34,960 nucleotides of DNA. Origin: an uncultured Eubacteriales bacterium (GTDB taxonomy: Bacteria; Bacillota; Clostridia; Oscillospirales; Acutalibacteraceae). Under the pieces are notes generated by a model. It was not told the DNA's origin. It did not search any database and was given only the letters and a program-made list of their open reading frames with translations. Shown piece by piece: positions 1 through 7,515 of this stretch (positions within the stretch are counted from its first letter, which is position 1; each line of letters begins with the position of its first letter). The translations under genes were made by a program, and so were the position numbers. Location of the stretch: assembly GCA_900316555.1 (NCBI GenBank), contig ONDL01000028.1, forward strand, positions 1-34,960. Reading direction: 5' to 3'.

Positions 1-1
1 G

Positions 2-400
2 TTTTTCAACGAAAAAGAGCTTGCCGATGTTACCCGCGCCGAGAAGATACTTATGGGGCGCGGATTTGAGGTGTTCAGCCCTAGACTCCACGAGGTTCGC
101 ACGGATAAGAATGCCGAGCCTGAGCGCTGGTCGCGCGAGACCTTTGAGATGGACAGGGAGAACATCGACCTTTGCGACTGCGTTGTGATGCTCTACCGCG
201 GAGCCTACAGCGACAGCGGTACCGCCTGGGAGTGCGGCTACGCCTACGGAACCGGCAAGCCTGTGGTTGTGGTGCAGCTCGGAGATGACTCGAATCTGAT
301 GGTGCACGAGGGCAGCCGCGCGAGTATTTCGCCGGACGACCTCGCAGACTACGATTTTGAGCGACTGCCGAGGGTGAGGTACAGCGGAAAGATGCTGTAA
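2..400 (+). CDS. Nucleoside 2-deoxyribosyltransferase-like protein (5' truncated by window)
   Basis: The reading frame is open from base 2 to a TAA at 398-400, so the N-terminus lies outside the window. The visible part contains FSPRL near the start and then a block reading DSGTAWECGYAYGTGKPVV. This matches the nucleoside 2-deoxyribosyltransferase fold, in which an Asp and a Glu in the D.GT..E.G segment act in N-glycosidic bond transfer between purine or pyrimidine deoxynucleosides. These are cytosolic nucleotide-salvage enzymes. About 132 residues are visible, close to the usual 140-160, so little is missing. Substrate preference cannot be read. No terminator is obvious after it; the next gene starts about 105 bases downstream behind its own likely promoter. 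Confidence 0.75.
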   Translation, partial: FFNEKELADVTRAEKILMGRGFEVFSPRLHEVRTDKNAEPERWSRETFEMDRENIDLCDCVVMLYRGAYSDSGTAWECGYAYGTGKPVVVVQLGDDSNLMVHEGSRASISPDDLADYDFERLPRVRYSGKML

Positions 401-432
401 AAGTTACAATTTTCAACCTGTTTTCTTTGTTT

Positions 433-470
433 TGTCATATTTCTGTCACATTTCGGCGCTATGGTATAGA
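433..470 (+). promoter_or_regulatory. Candidate promoter with tandem 11-bp repeat
   Basis: CTGTCA (443-448), a 16-base spacer and TATAGA (465-470) form a plausible sigma-A promoter for the small gene at 506. Two adjacent 11-base copies, TGTCATATTTC (433-443) and TGTCACATTTC (444-454), differ at one base and overlap the -35 region. They could be an operator or chance. Confidence 0.4.
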
Positions 471-505
471 TATGAAAAGATAGCGTTTTGAAGGAAGGTG
501 ACCGT

Positions 506-754
506 ATGGCGGTTAAGGCGTTGAAGATTGCCGGTTTTATTGCGGCGTCGATTGTGTTTTTCAACCTCTACGTCCTGTTTGACAAGACGTTCATAACTCA
601 TACGGCTTTTACCTTTGAGTTTGTGAAGAACATTCTCCAGCCCGCGATCCTCTCCGCGTGTCTGGCAGCGGTGTTCAGCTTTATGAAAAAGCCAAAGTCA
701 TCAGACGAAAAACAGGTATATGAAAAGATGGAAAAAGGGGACTGTCCGCGGTGA
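506..754 (+). CDS. Small two-TM membrane protein, unknown function
   Basis: This 82-residue protein is not recognised. Two hydrophobic stretches, at roughly residues 6-27 and 42-60, predict two membrane spans; a short charged, lysine-rich tail follows. A TTG at 488 would extend the frame, but it sits just before the AAGGAAGGTG Shine-Dalgarno sequence (491-500), so ATG 506 is the better start. The stop codon at 752-754 lies inside the stem of a strong terminator hairpin, so the gene is probably monocistronic. Size and topology resemble many small uncharacterised Firmicute membrane proteins; no function is claimed. Confidence 0.6.
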   Translation: MAVKALKIAGFIAASIVFFNLYVLFDKTFITHTAFTFEFVKNILQPAILSACLAAVFSFMKKPKSSDEKQVYEKMEKGDCPR

Positions 755-772
755 CAGCCCCCTCGTCTTTTT
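737..772 (+). terminator. Rho-independent terminator
   Basis: GGGG-A-CTGTC (737-746) pairs with GACAG-CCCC (753-761) around a short loop, followed by a T-rich run to 772. It overlaps the stop codon of the small membrane-protein gene. Confidence 0.8.
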
Positions 773-786
773 AAATTATAGATTGC

Positions 787-1161
787 TTACGCTTCGAGTT
801 TAACGACATTCGCGTCGGGAGCGTTCTTCTTAATGCTCTCGATGCCGTTGAGGGCGGAAGCCTTCTTCTTGTAGCCCTCGGAAGTGGCGATGATCTCGCC
901 GTTCTTCGCCTTGAGACGGAAGCGGATCTCGCCAGCCTTGTCGGTGTACATCTCGTACTTCGGGTGTTTCTTGACCTCGAAGTTCTCAACGGTCTGATCC
1001 TCAACCTCGGCGGTGCAGTTGTTTCTTACGCTCTCAATGCCCGCGTTGCAGGATTTCTCTGACTTGTAAATCTGAGAGGAAGCGATGATCTCGCCGTTGC
1101 CTGCCTTCAGATCAAACTTGAAGCCTCCGTTGGCGGTAGTCTTGACTACGAATTTGCCCAT
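787..1161 (-). CDS. YegP-like DUF1508 tandem-domain protein
   Basis: A 124-residue protein built from two copies of the short DUF1508 module (about residues 1-58 and 64-120). Each reads approximately F..K...G..RF.LKA.NGEIIA.S..Y..K..... GIES...N, first as NGEIIASSQIYKS and later as NGEIIATSEGYKK. This tandem arrangement is that of E. coli YegP, whose biochemical role is not settled. The start is supported by an AAGGAGG ribosome binding site at 1168-1175 and an upstream promoter at 1220-1248. It is likely cytosolic and monocistronic. Confidence 0.85.
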   Translation of the reverse strand: MGKFVVKTTANGGFKFDLKAGNGEIIASSQIYKSEKSCNAGIESVRNNCTAEVEDQTVENFEVKKHPKYEMYTDKAGEIRFRLKAKNGEIIATSEGYKKKASALNGIESIKKNAPDANVVKLEA

Positions 1162-1219
1162 GATGAATCCTCCTTATAATTTAATGTTAATGCAATATCA
1201 CATTACATTCTCTGACAAA

Positions 1220-1248
1220 ATTCTAGCACATTCCTTAAATAAAGTCAA
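1220..1248 (-). promoter_or_regulatory. Sigma-A promoter for the YegP-like gene
   Basis: On the minus strand TTGACT (1243-1248), a 17-base spacer and TAGAAT (1220-1225), with an extended -10 TG, lie about 60 bases upstream of the start codon. Confidence 0.7.
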
Positions 1249-1281
1249 CAGCATTTATAATTTTTGTATAAATCACAGGAC

Positions 1282-1315
1282 AAAAAACATGGCAGGCTCC
1301 GTCGGAACCTGCCAT
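1282..1315 (-). terminator. Rho-independent terminator of the FN3-repeat gene
   Basis: ATGGCAGG (1289-1296) pairs with CCTGCCAT (1308-1315). Reading the minus strand, the hairpin is followed by a U-run (AAAAAA on the plus strand at 1282-1287). It lies about 30 bases past the stop codon. Confidence 0.85.
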
Positions 1316-1344
1316 ATTGTAATTGTTATTGTTTCAGACGTTGC

Positions 1345-3372
1345 TTAGGGGTTGACCTCAAAGGCGTTGCCGGGAATGGCGATGATGTTGCCTTCCTTGT
1401 CGTACGCCTGAACCTCGAACGCGTAGTAATCCTCGGGCTTCTCAAGGCGGATATTGTAGCTGAGCTTGGAGGTCTCGATCTCACGGTCAAGGCTGTAGTT
1501 GTGATACATATAGATCTTGTAGGTCTCAGCCTTCTCAACAGCCTTCCAGCTTACGTTCACAGCGTCCTTGGCGGTGGTGGTGAACTTGCCGACGATGTTG
1601 AGAGCCTCGGGATATGTTACGTCATAGCCGCTGGGGCTGTACTGCGAGATGAACTTGCCCTTTCTGTCAACCGCTCTGAGGCGGAAGGTGAAGGTCTTGC
1701 CTGCGAGGTTGGTGCCGAGGGTGGACTTGGTAATGGTGCAGGAACGCTCCTCGGACTCGCCGATCTTCTTGAGACCGCCGTCAGCGGTTTCGAGGTAGAT
1801 GTTGTACAGCGCCGCGCCGGGAATAGCGTCCCAGGTCAGGGCGATGTTGTGATTCTCGCTGATCTTGCTTGAGAGGAAGCGCGGAACGTAGGTGTCTATG
1901 TCCTGAGCATAGCCGTCGCGTCTTACGGTAACGCCAACGTGGTCGTAGTCGCTCGCGAAGCTGCCGTTCTTGTCCAGAGCGCGGACGGTGTAAACGGTCG
2001 CGGCGGGATTCTGCTTGATCTTGAATTCAGTGGAGGAAGTGTTGCCGAGACCCTTCCAGGTGCCGCCCGAGTAGTAGAATACTCTGTAAGCCGCCGCGCC
2101 GTCGCACTTTGACCAGTAGATGGTTACGTTGGTGTCGGCGTCGGTGGTGTAGCGGTAGATGTAGGGAGTGCCTACGTAAGTATTTGTCCAGCCTGTGCGG
2201 CTGTAGTCGCTGACGTAGTTGCCGCTGTTGTCAACGCAGCGGACGGTGTAGGTTCTTTCCTTGCCGGATTCAACTTCCGTGTCAACGAAGGTGGTGTCGG
2301 TGGTGTTGTTGATACCTACCCAGCTGTTGCCGTCCTTGTAGAATACGCGGTACTTGGTCGCGCCCTTGACGGGAGCCCATGTGAGCTGCGCGCCGTCGAG
2401 AGTGTTTGTGAAGCCGCTGATCTGGGGAACAGCGATGTAGGTACCCTTCCAGCCTTCCTTGTTGTAGCCGGTGATGAAGTCGTCATCGCTGTTGAGACCG
2501 CGGATAGTGTAGGTGTAGGTGGAGCCGGAGTTTACGTCGTCGTCAACAAAGCTTGTGCCTGTTGTCTCGCCGAAGCGTGTCCAGCCGTTTCTGCCCTTGT
2601 AGTAAACCCTGTACTTGTAAACGCCCGGAACAGCGTCCCAGCTCAGCTTAACGCCGCCGTCGATGCTCTCGGCGCTCTTGATCACGGGAGCGGCATAATA
2701 GGTGCCGAAGATTCCCGCGTCGTCAAAGGAGCTTACATACTCCTCGCCGTCGTCTGAAATGCAGCGGACGGTGTACTGATAGGTCTTGCCGGAGGTTACA
2801 ACGTCGTCGAGGAAGGTGGTTTCGGTGGTGTCGCCCATGCGTCTCCAGCCGCTCGCGCCCTTGTAGAATACGCGGTACTTGGTCGCGCCCTTGGGAGCCT
2901 CCCAGCCGATCTCAACGCCGCCGTATACGCTCTCGGCGTACTTGAGCTTGGGCTTTGCGATGTAGGTCGCCTTGAAGCCTTCCTTGTCGTAGTCGCTGGT
3001 GAACTCGCTGCCGTCCTTCTTTACGCAGCGCACGGTGTAGGTGTAGGTGGAGCCTGAGTTGACGTCGTCGTCAACAAAGGAGGTTTCTGTGGTGTTGCCC
3101 ATTCCCTTCCAACCGCTTCTGCCGAGATAGAATACGCGGTAAGCCTCAGCGCCTTCAACAGCGTCCCAGTAGATGCGCACGCCGCCGTCGATGTTCTGAG
3201 TACGGGTAATCTTCGGCGTGTTGAGTGCGGATACTTCTTCGCCGGCGGCAACCAAAGCGCCGACGCTTGCGTCAGGCTCTGTTTCAGCCGCGCTCACAGC
3301 GGCAAATCCGACTGAGCCGAGGAGCATGGTCGCGCCCAGAGCAGCCGCAATCATTTTCGATGTTCTTTTCAT
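1345..3372 (-). CDS. Secreted protein with seven FN3-like repeats
   Basis: The 675-residue product starts with a clear signal peptide (lysine/arginine-rich head, hydrophobic core, cleavage near AVSA-AE around residue 29). The rest is seven repeats of about 85-100 residues, each with a core like GG...W.....A..YRVFYKG..GW...G.TT.TSF.D..V.SG..Y.YTVR, the pattern of fibronectin type III sandwiches. The first four are closely alike and the last three are diverged. No dockerin, sortase motif, S-layer domain or catalytic domain is visible, so how it stays with the cell is unclear. ATG 3372 is preferred over an upstream in-frame ATG because GAAAGGAGA lies at the right distance (3379-3387). It has its own promoter and terminator and is transcribed in the same direction as the dockerin amylase. 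A role in adhesion or protein-protein spacing is inference. Confidence 0.8.
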   Translation of the reverse strand: MKRTSKMIAAALGATMLLGSVGFAAVSAAETEPDASVGALVAAGEEVSALNTPKITRTQNIDGGVRIYWDAVEGAEAYRVFYLGRSGWKGMGNTTETSFVDDDVNSGSTYTYTVRCVKKDGSEFTSDYDKEGFKATYIAKPKLKYAESVYGGVEIGWEAPKGATKYRVFYKGASGWRRMGDTTETTFLDDVVTSGKTYQYTVRCISDDGEEYVSSFDDAGIFGTYYAAPVIKSAESIDGGVKLSWDAVPGVYKYRVYYKGRNGWTRFGETTGTSFVDDDVNSGSTYTYTIRGLNSDDDFITGYNKEGWKGTYIAVPQISGFTNTLDGAQLTWAPVKGATKYRVFYKDGNSWVGINNTTDTTFVDTEVESGKERTYTVRCVDNSGNYVSDYSRTGWTNTYVGTPYIYRYTTDADTNVTIYWSKCDGAAAYRVFYYSGGTWKGLGNTSSTEFKIKQNPAATVYTVRALDKNGSFASDYDHVGVTVRRDGYAQDIDTYVPRFLSSKISENHNIALTWDAIPGAALYNIYLETADGGLKKIGESEERSCTITKSTLGTNLAGKTFTFRLRAVDRKGKFISQYSPSGYDVTYPEALNIVGKFTTTAKDAVNVSWKAVEKAETYKIYMYHNYSLDREIETSKLSYNIRLEKPEDYYAFEVQAYDKEGNIIAIPGNAFEVNP

Positions 3373-3442
3373 TATCTTTCTCCTTTCGGTTTGGTGCAAA
3401 AAAGTGAAGCGAACCCCTTCGGATACACTTTCAGCTAATTAT

Positions 3443-3471
3443 AGTCTACCTTTTTATGACAAAAATGTCAA
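3443..3471 (-). promoter_or_regulatory. Candidate promoter for the FN3-repeat gene
   Basis: Minus-strand TTGACA (3466-3471), a 17-base spacer and TAGACT (3443-3448). A better-looking TATAAT (3438-3443) overlaps but has no -35 element at normal spacing. Confidence 0.5.
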
Positions 3472-3523
3472 GAGTTAATTACAATTTTGTCAAATTATTT
3501 TTCAATAAAGAATTTTATTATCG

Positions 3524-3550
3524 AAAAAAGGCGGCAGAATTACTGCCGCC
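3524..3550 (-). terminator. Rho-independent terminator of the amylase gene
   Basis: GGCGGCAG (3530-3537) and CTGCCGCC (3543-3550) form a stem with a 5-base loop; the plus-strand A-run at 3524-3529 is the U-tail on the minus strand. Confidence 0.85.
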
Positions 3551-3574
3551 GCGGGTTATTTACCTGTAAAAATT

Positions 3575-5221
3575 CTATTTTTCGACCTTTACGGTTTTGC
3601 CGACAAGGCTCTCAACCGGCATTTCAGCCAGATACATCTGAATTGTGCTCGCGTCGTTGATGTCCACAGTGCCGTCGCCGTTGGTATCTCCGGTAACTTT
3701 GATATACTCGGGCTTCTCGAGCTCGGCGATGTACTTCTGAACCATCGTAACGTCGTTGACCGTGATTTCTCCGTCGAGGTCGGCGTCGCCGATCGTAACG
3801 GTGACGGTGGGCTTTTCGGGCTCGGGCTTGTATACGACAGCAACGCAGGTCGAGCCGACCTCACCGCTGATGATCCCGTCCTTGACGGTGAAGGTATTGC
3901 CCGTGATCTGATCCTTGTAGGTGCCGTCCTCCATGGACTTAGCCTCAAGGCTTACGCTGCCCTCGCCGTCGAGCTTTGAGATGCTCACGCCCTTTGTGCC
4001 GCGCTCGATGTAGGCGGTTTTGCCGGAGTAGGAGAGACTTTCGCCCTCGCCCATAAAGTAGTTCTTGAACTTGTTGATCTCGCTGACGGTTTTGCTCTTC
4101 CAGCCGTCGTCGGTGCTCGCAAGACCCATCTTTGAGTTCGGACGCGCGAGGTAGAGCGAGGTGGATTCGGCTCTCGCGCCCGTGATAGCCCACGCCTTAT
4201 ATATGATTGAATTGTCGATGGCGTCGGTACCCTCGTTCATGTAGGTGTCGTGCGACTCAGCCCAGAGAACAGAGTCAGCCGCCGCTGCGCCCATCATATA
4301 CGTGTTCTTTGAAAGGGATTTCGCGTTCTTGCTCTTAGCCACCGACAGCGCGTAGTTGCCCGTTCTGTTGTCGGTTATCGCGATGTACTCCGTGTAGTTC
4401 TTGATGTCGGTCGCGGCTGAATTGAGTATCTCGCCGTAGCAGAAAACATCGCTCTTTTTCTTCTTAATGCCGTTTATGATCACAGACCAGAAGTCGCTCT
4501 TTGTCTTGTCGTTGTCCGAGGGCAGCTCAATATGTTTCGCCGCGTCAAAGCGGAAGCCGTCGACTCCGCAGTCAACGCATTCCTCGAGCAGACCGAGCAC
4601 GCGCTGCTGGACATGGCTGTTGGCGGTGTTGAGGTCGGGCATGCCGATGTGGCCGTGAGTCATGGAGTAGCGTGCGCTGTCCGAGGCGGCATAGGTCTCG
4701 GTGTGGTAGTAGTCGGCGTTCTTCATATCGCTCTCAACGTCGGGGCTGAGGTTCTTGTAGCCGCCGCCCTCCTGTTTGTTTGCCATGTGGTTCGATACGA
4801 TGTCGACGATAACCTTGATGTTGTAGTTGTCCGCTTCCTCGCACATCGCTTTCAGCTCCGCCTTAGTGCCCAGCCATGATGTGCCGCCGTCGGCAATGCT
4901 GAGCGTGAGCGGCTGGTACAGCTTCCACCACTGACCGCTCATCTCGGTGTAGCTCGACTTGTAGTCCTTTGGCTGCTGAACGGGCGAGGTCTGAACAGCA
5001 GTGTAGCCCGCCTCGGCAATCTGGGGCAGATTCTTTTTAATTTCGTTGTACGACCAGTTGAAGCAGTGCAGAACCGCCGCGCCGCGGATCGAATCCTGTG
5101 CGTACTGCGAACTGCCGGCAGTATCGTCCGTCTGTGCCGCGCTGAATGACGCGACGGACGCGGTGCAGCAGGACAGGGTGATGACAGCGGCAAGTGCCGC
5201 GCTCAGCAGCTTGTTTTTCAT
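3575..5221 (-). CDS. Secreted GH13 alpha-amylase with C-terminal dockerin
   Basis: The 548-residue protein has a signal peptide (about 1-28), a GH13 barrel (about 45-400), a short beta domain and a type I-like dockerin (about 478-534). The N-terminal block FNWSYNEIKKNLPQI and the TSPVQQ motif resemble Bacillus subtilis AmyE (subfamily GH13_28). The catalytic set is complete: DIVSNH at 140-145, nucleophile Asp226 in GFRFDAAKH, acid/base Glu264 in CYGEIL and Asp325 in ESHD. The dockerin has two calcium-loop repeats, DADLDGEITVND and DTNGDGTVDIND, each followed by a helix. It should cleave internal alpha-1,4 bonds of starch outside the cell and dock onto a cohesin scaffold, which is not in this window. 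The ribosome binding site AAAGGAGAG supports the start. There is no separate starch-binding module on this chain. Confidence 0.93.
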   Translation of the reverse strand: MKNKLLSAALAAVITLSCCTASVASFSAAQTDDTAGSSQYAQDSIRGAAVLHCFNWSYNEIKKNLPQIAEAGYTAVQTSPVQQPKDYKSSYTEMSGQWWKLYQPLTLSIADGGTSWLGTKAELKAMCEEADNYNIKVIVDIVSNHMANKQEGGGYKNLSPDVESDMKNADYYHTETYAASDSARYSMTHGHIGMPDLNTANSHVQQRVLGLLEECVDCGVDGFRFDAAKHIELPSDNDKTKSDFWSVIINGIKKKKSDVFCYGEILNSAATDIKNYTEYIAITDNRTGNYALSVAKSKNAKSLSKNTYMMGAAAADSVLWAESHDTYMNEGTDAIDNSIIYKAWAITGARAESTSLYLARPNSKMGLASTDDGWKSKTVSEINKFKNYFMGEGESLSYSGKTAYIERGTKGVSISKLDGEGSVSLEAKSMEDGTYKDQITGNTFTVKDGIISGEVGSTCVAVVYKPEPEKPTVTVTIGDADLDGEITVNDVTMVQKYIAELEKPEYIKVTGDTNGDGTVDINDASTIQMYLAEMPVESLVGKTVKVEK

Positions 5222-5261
5222 GTTTATCTCTCCTTTGGTTCTATGGTATCGATTTAATAAA

Positions 5262-5290
5262 ATAATAGCATACTTTCAGGCGCGTTTCAA
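5262..5290 (-). promoter_or_regulatory. Sigma-A promoter of the amylase gene
   Basis: Minus-strand TTGAAA (5285-5290), a 17-base spacer and TATTAT (5262-5267) with an extended -10 TG. It lies immediately downstream of the LCP gene terminator, so the amylase has its own transcript. Confidence 0.7.
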
Positions 5291-5302
5291 TATATTAAAT
5301 TT

Positions 5303-5335
5303 AAAAAACAAAACGCGCAGCATTACGCTGCGCGT
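5303..5335 (-). terminator. Rho-independent terminator of the LCP gene
   Basis: ACGCGCAGC (5313-5321) pairs perfectly with GCTGCGCGT (5327-5335). An A-rich plus-strand run just below it provides the U-tail on the minus strand. Confidence 0.85.
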
Positions 5336-5346
5336 GCCGTTTGTAT

Positions 5347-6567
5347 TTAGAATTGCGGTGCCGTCGGCGCTCCCGTAGTCTGGGGAGTCGTCGCGGGAGA
5401 TCCCGCGGGAAGGGTAGTGGGCGCGGGGTAGGTCTCGCCTGTCGGCGAGGTGAGCGCGTCCTCGTAAATGAACTGCGCGAAGGCAAGTCGCTGCGCGTCC
5501 ATGTTCGCGATCTCGATTACGGAGCCAACGTCGGTGTTGTCGTTGTAGTACCAAAGACCCTCGGTGGGAACGTAATACTGCTCAACTTCGTAGCTAAGGT
5601 AGGTGAGCGCGTGAGAAACGAGAGCTGTGATCTCGTCCTTCTTGAGGTTGGTGGTGATCATCGGGCCGACGGAGCTTACGATCGAGATGATCTGTCCGAG
5701 GTCGGCGCTCTTGAAGCGGTTGAACATGGTCTCGAGCAGCTTGCGCTGACGTGAGGTTCTGTCCCAGTCGTCGCCGTCCAGACCGATCTCGTTGTCGTCC
5801 TCGCCCTTTGTCAGACCGCGGTTGCGCGCGTACCAGAGGGCTTCCTGACCGTTGAGGTGGACGATGCCGGGCGAATCCTTGATCGTTGACCACTCGTCGG
5901 ACTGGCCGTTCTTGTACATCTGATAGTTGATATAGGCGATCTCGTCGGCGGTGACCTCCATGTCGATGCCGTGGAGGGTGTCGATGATATCGATGAAGCT
6001 GTCGAAGTCGACGACAGCGTAGCGGTCAACCTTGATACCGAAGTTTGCCTCGATCGTTTCGATCGTCAGCTTCGGACCGCCGTAGGTGTAGGCGGCGTTG
6101 ATTTTATTGTTGCCGTAGCCGGGGATATATACGTAGGTGTCGCGCTGGAACGAGGTTAGCTTGAGCTTTTTGTGGCGGTTGTCGATCGACATCATGATCA
6201 TTGTGTCGGTTCTGCCGTGCTCGTCCTCGCCCTTGTTATCCTCACCGAAGAGCATAACATTGAGGACCTTGCTGTCCTGAAGCAGCTGTCCGTCGCCGAC
6301 AGTAAGCTGCGTTCCGCTGCCGTTGAGCTCGCCCACGGTGGGTGTGGTCGCGCCTGTCTGCTTGGAGCCTGTATCCGGATCCTTGGAGATATCCACAAAG
6401 TTCATGGAATTGAGGATAGTGTAGTAATACACAAGTCCGCTGCCGCCCAAGAGGAAAAGAATGGAGAAAACCAAACAGAGGATTCGGCGAACCCTGCCTT
6501 TTTTGTTGTACAGCTTAAATACCTGAGTATTGGAGCTGATATCTACAACACTGTCTTTGTTAGCCAT
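5347..6567 (-). CDS. LytR-CpsA-Psr (LCP) family envelope polymer ligase
   Basis: A 406-residue type II membrane protein: a short basic cytosolic head, one membrane span (about 28-50) and an extracytoplasmic LCP domain (about 100-340). The diagnostic sequence HGRTDTMI (118-125), the SFQRDTYV block with Arg142 and Asp143, and the later WYARNR and DDWDRTSRQR motifs carry the charged residues that hold the pyrophosphate of the lipid-linked donor. LCP enzymes attach teichoic acid or capsule-like polymers to peptidoglycan. The C-terminus is a short Thr/Pro/Ala-rich tail. Ribosome binding site TGGAGG precedes ATG 6567. It faces a plus-strand run of envelope genes (YfhO, GT2, LicD), which fits a shared role in glycopolymer display. 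Confidence 0.9.
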   Translation of the reverse strand: MANKDSVVDISSNTQVFKLYNKKGRVRRILCLVFSILFLLGGSGLVYYYTILNSMNFVDISKDPDTGSKQTGATTPTVGELNGSGTQLTVGDGQLLQDSKVLNVMLFGEDNKGEDEHGRTDTMIMMSIDNRHKKLKLTSFQRDTYVYIPGYGNNKINAAYTYGGPKLTIETIEANFGIKVDRYAVVDFDSFIDIIDTLHGIDMEVTADEIAYINYQMYKNGQSDEWSTIKDSPGIVHLNGQEALWYARNRGLTKGEDDNEIGLDGDDWDRTSRQRKLLETMFNRFKSADLGQIISIVSSVGPMITTNLKKDEITALVSHALTYLSYEVEQYYVPTEGLWYYNDNTDVGSVIEIANMDAQRLAFAQFIYEDALTSPTGETYPAPTTLPAGSPATTPQTTGAPTAPQF

Positions 6568-6614
6568 ATAACGCCTCCAAATTAACCGTATGTATTCACT
6601 ATAAACATTTAGAT

Positions 6615-6623
6615 ATTATATCA
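6615..6623 (-). promoter_or_regulatory. Possible extended -10 promoter for the LCP gene
   Basis: Minus-strand TGATATAAT is an extended -10 element about 50 bases upstream of the start. No convincing -35 sequence is seen at 17 bases. Confidence 0.4.
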
Positions 6624-6770
6624 TAATAATTCCCGCAAATAATTCTTTCAAAGAAATATTAAGTCGCCGTGTGACGAAATTTGGCTGCTTACAGTAGCGG
6701 TTATTGCATATTTTTCTCAATTTTTCACGTGTTATTCACACCGGAGCGGCTTTTGGCAAAAACCGCGTCA

Positions 6771-7358
6771 TTACGACATCTCGTCGAGCGGAAGTGAGAA
6801 AGCGGGCAGGAATTCGCGCTCAAAAACCTCCGCCTCGGGCAGCTTCATATCGCGGATAGACTGCTCGATGGTTTCCTTTGCCTTTTTGAACTCGTCGTTG
6901 CCCATGCGCATCTCGTCGATGCATTTTATCAGCGCCGAGAACCTGTCCGCCGCCTTGACAAAGACCCTGAGCTCTTCGTCGCCGCTGCCGCACTGCCTGA
7001 GGATATCGCTGTATTCGTCGCGGAAGTCCTCGGGCAGCATAGAGGTCAGCCTGTCAGAAGCCTTGTCCTCGATGTCCTTGTAAATATCGCGGATATCGCG
7101 GTTCGCGTACTTTACGGGGGTGGGCATGTCGCCGGTGATGATTTCTGTCGCGTCGTGGAACACCGCAAGCAGCGCGGCTCTCTCGGGGTTGAGGCTGCCG
7201 CCGAAGCGCTTGTTGTGGATAAGAACCAGACAGTGCGCGAGCACCGCGACCTGCTGGCTGTGCTCGCTGATATTCTCGTAGCGTGTGTTGTTCATCAGAC
7301 CCCAGCGGTTGATATATTTCATGCGCGAAAGCATGGCGTAGAAATTTGATTGTGACAT
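6771..7358 (-). CDS. yfbR: 5'-deoxynucleotidase, YfbR family (HD domain)
   Basis: The 195-residue product follows E. coli YfbR along its length from memory: N-terminal QSNFYAMLSRMKYINRW, then SEHS with His33, the HD pair His68-Asp69 in VFHDATE, GDMPTPVKY, and a distal metal ligand Asp138 in KAADRFSA. YfbR hydrolyses deoxyribonucleoside 5'-monophosphates to nucleosides in the cytosol and needs a divalent metal; Trp19 is thought to reject ribonucleotides and is present. The C-terminal LDEMS matches the family end. Ribosome binding site CAGGAGA supports the start. It is divergently transcribed from the yfhO-like operon, and no terminator was seen between its stop and the LCP gene. Confidence 0.93.
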   Translation of the reverse strand: MSQSNFYAMLSRMKYINRWGLMNNTRYENISEHSQQVAVLAHCLVLIHNKRFGGSLNPERAALLAVFHDATEIITGDMPTPVKYANRDIRDIYKDIEDKASDRLTSMLPEDFRDEYSDILRQCGSGDEELRVFVKAADRFSALIKCIDEMRMGNDEFKKAKETIEQSIRDMKLPEAEVFEREFLPAFSLPLDEMS

Positions 7359-7391
7359 AACGGTTTCTCCTGAAAAAATTTACAAAAATTA

Positions 7392-7420
7392 GTGCAATTC
7401 ACGTCTGTTTGTGTTATAAT
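7392..7420 (+). promoter_or_regulatory. Candidate promoter for the YfhO operon
   Basis: A perfect TATAAT (7415-7420) has a weak -35 (GTGCAA at 7392-7397) at 17 bases. The leader contains a small hairpin, GGCAGG (7439-7444) with CCTGCC (7451-7456). Confidence 0.5.
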
Positions 7421-7472
7421 AAAGTGATAGTGTATCATGGCAGGGCTGTACCTGCCGCTGCTGTCATTAATC

Positions 7473-7501
7473 AGTATAGTATCTCTCACCCAAAAAGTCA
7501 A
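7473..7501 (-). promoter_or_regulatory. Sigma-A promoter for yfbR
   Basis: Minus-strand TTGACT (7496-7501), a 17-base spacer and TATACT (7473-7478). The predicted transcript has about 110 bases of leader and crosses the plus-strand promoter that faces the other way. Confidence 0.6.
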
Positions 7502-7515
7502 AGGAAAGTTATTAT

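Noticed and set aside
1345..3372. Repeats in this region as a CRISPR or tandem satellite array
   Set aside because: The repeats are coding, about 260-300 bases long, diverged, and preserve one reading frame; they are protein domains.
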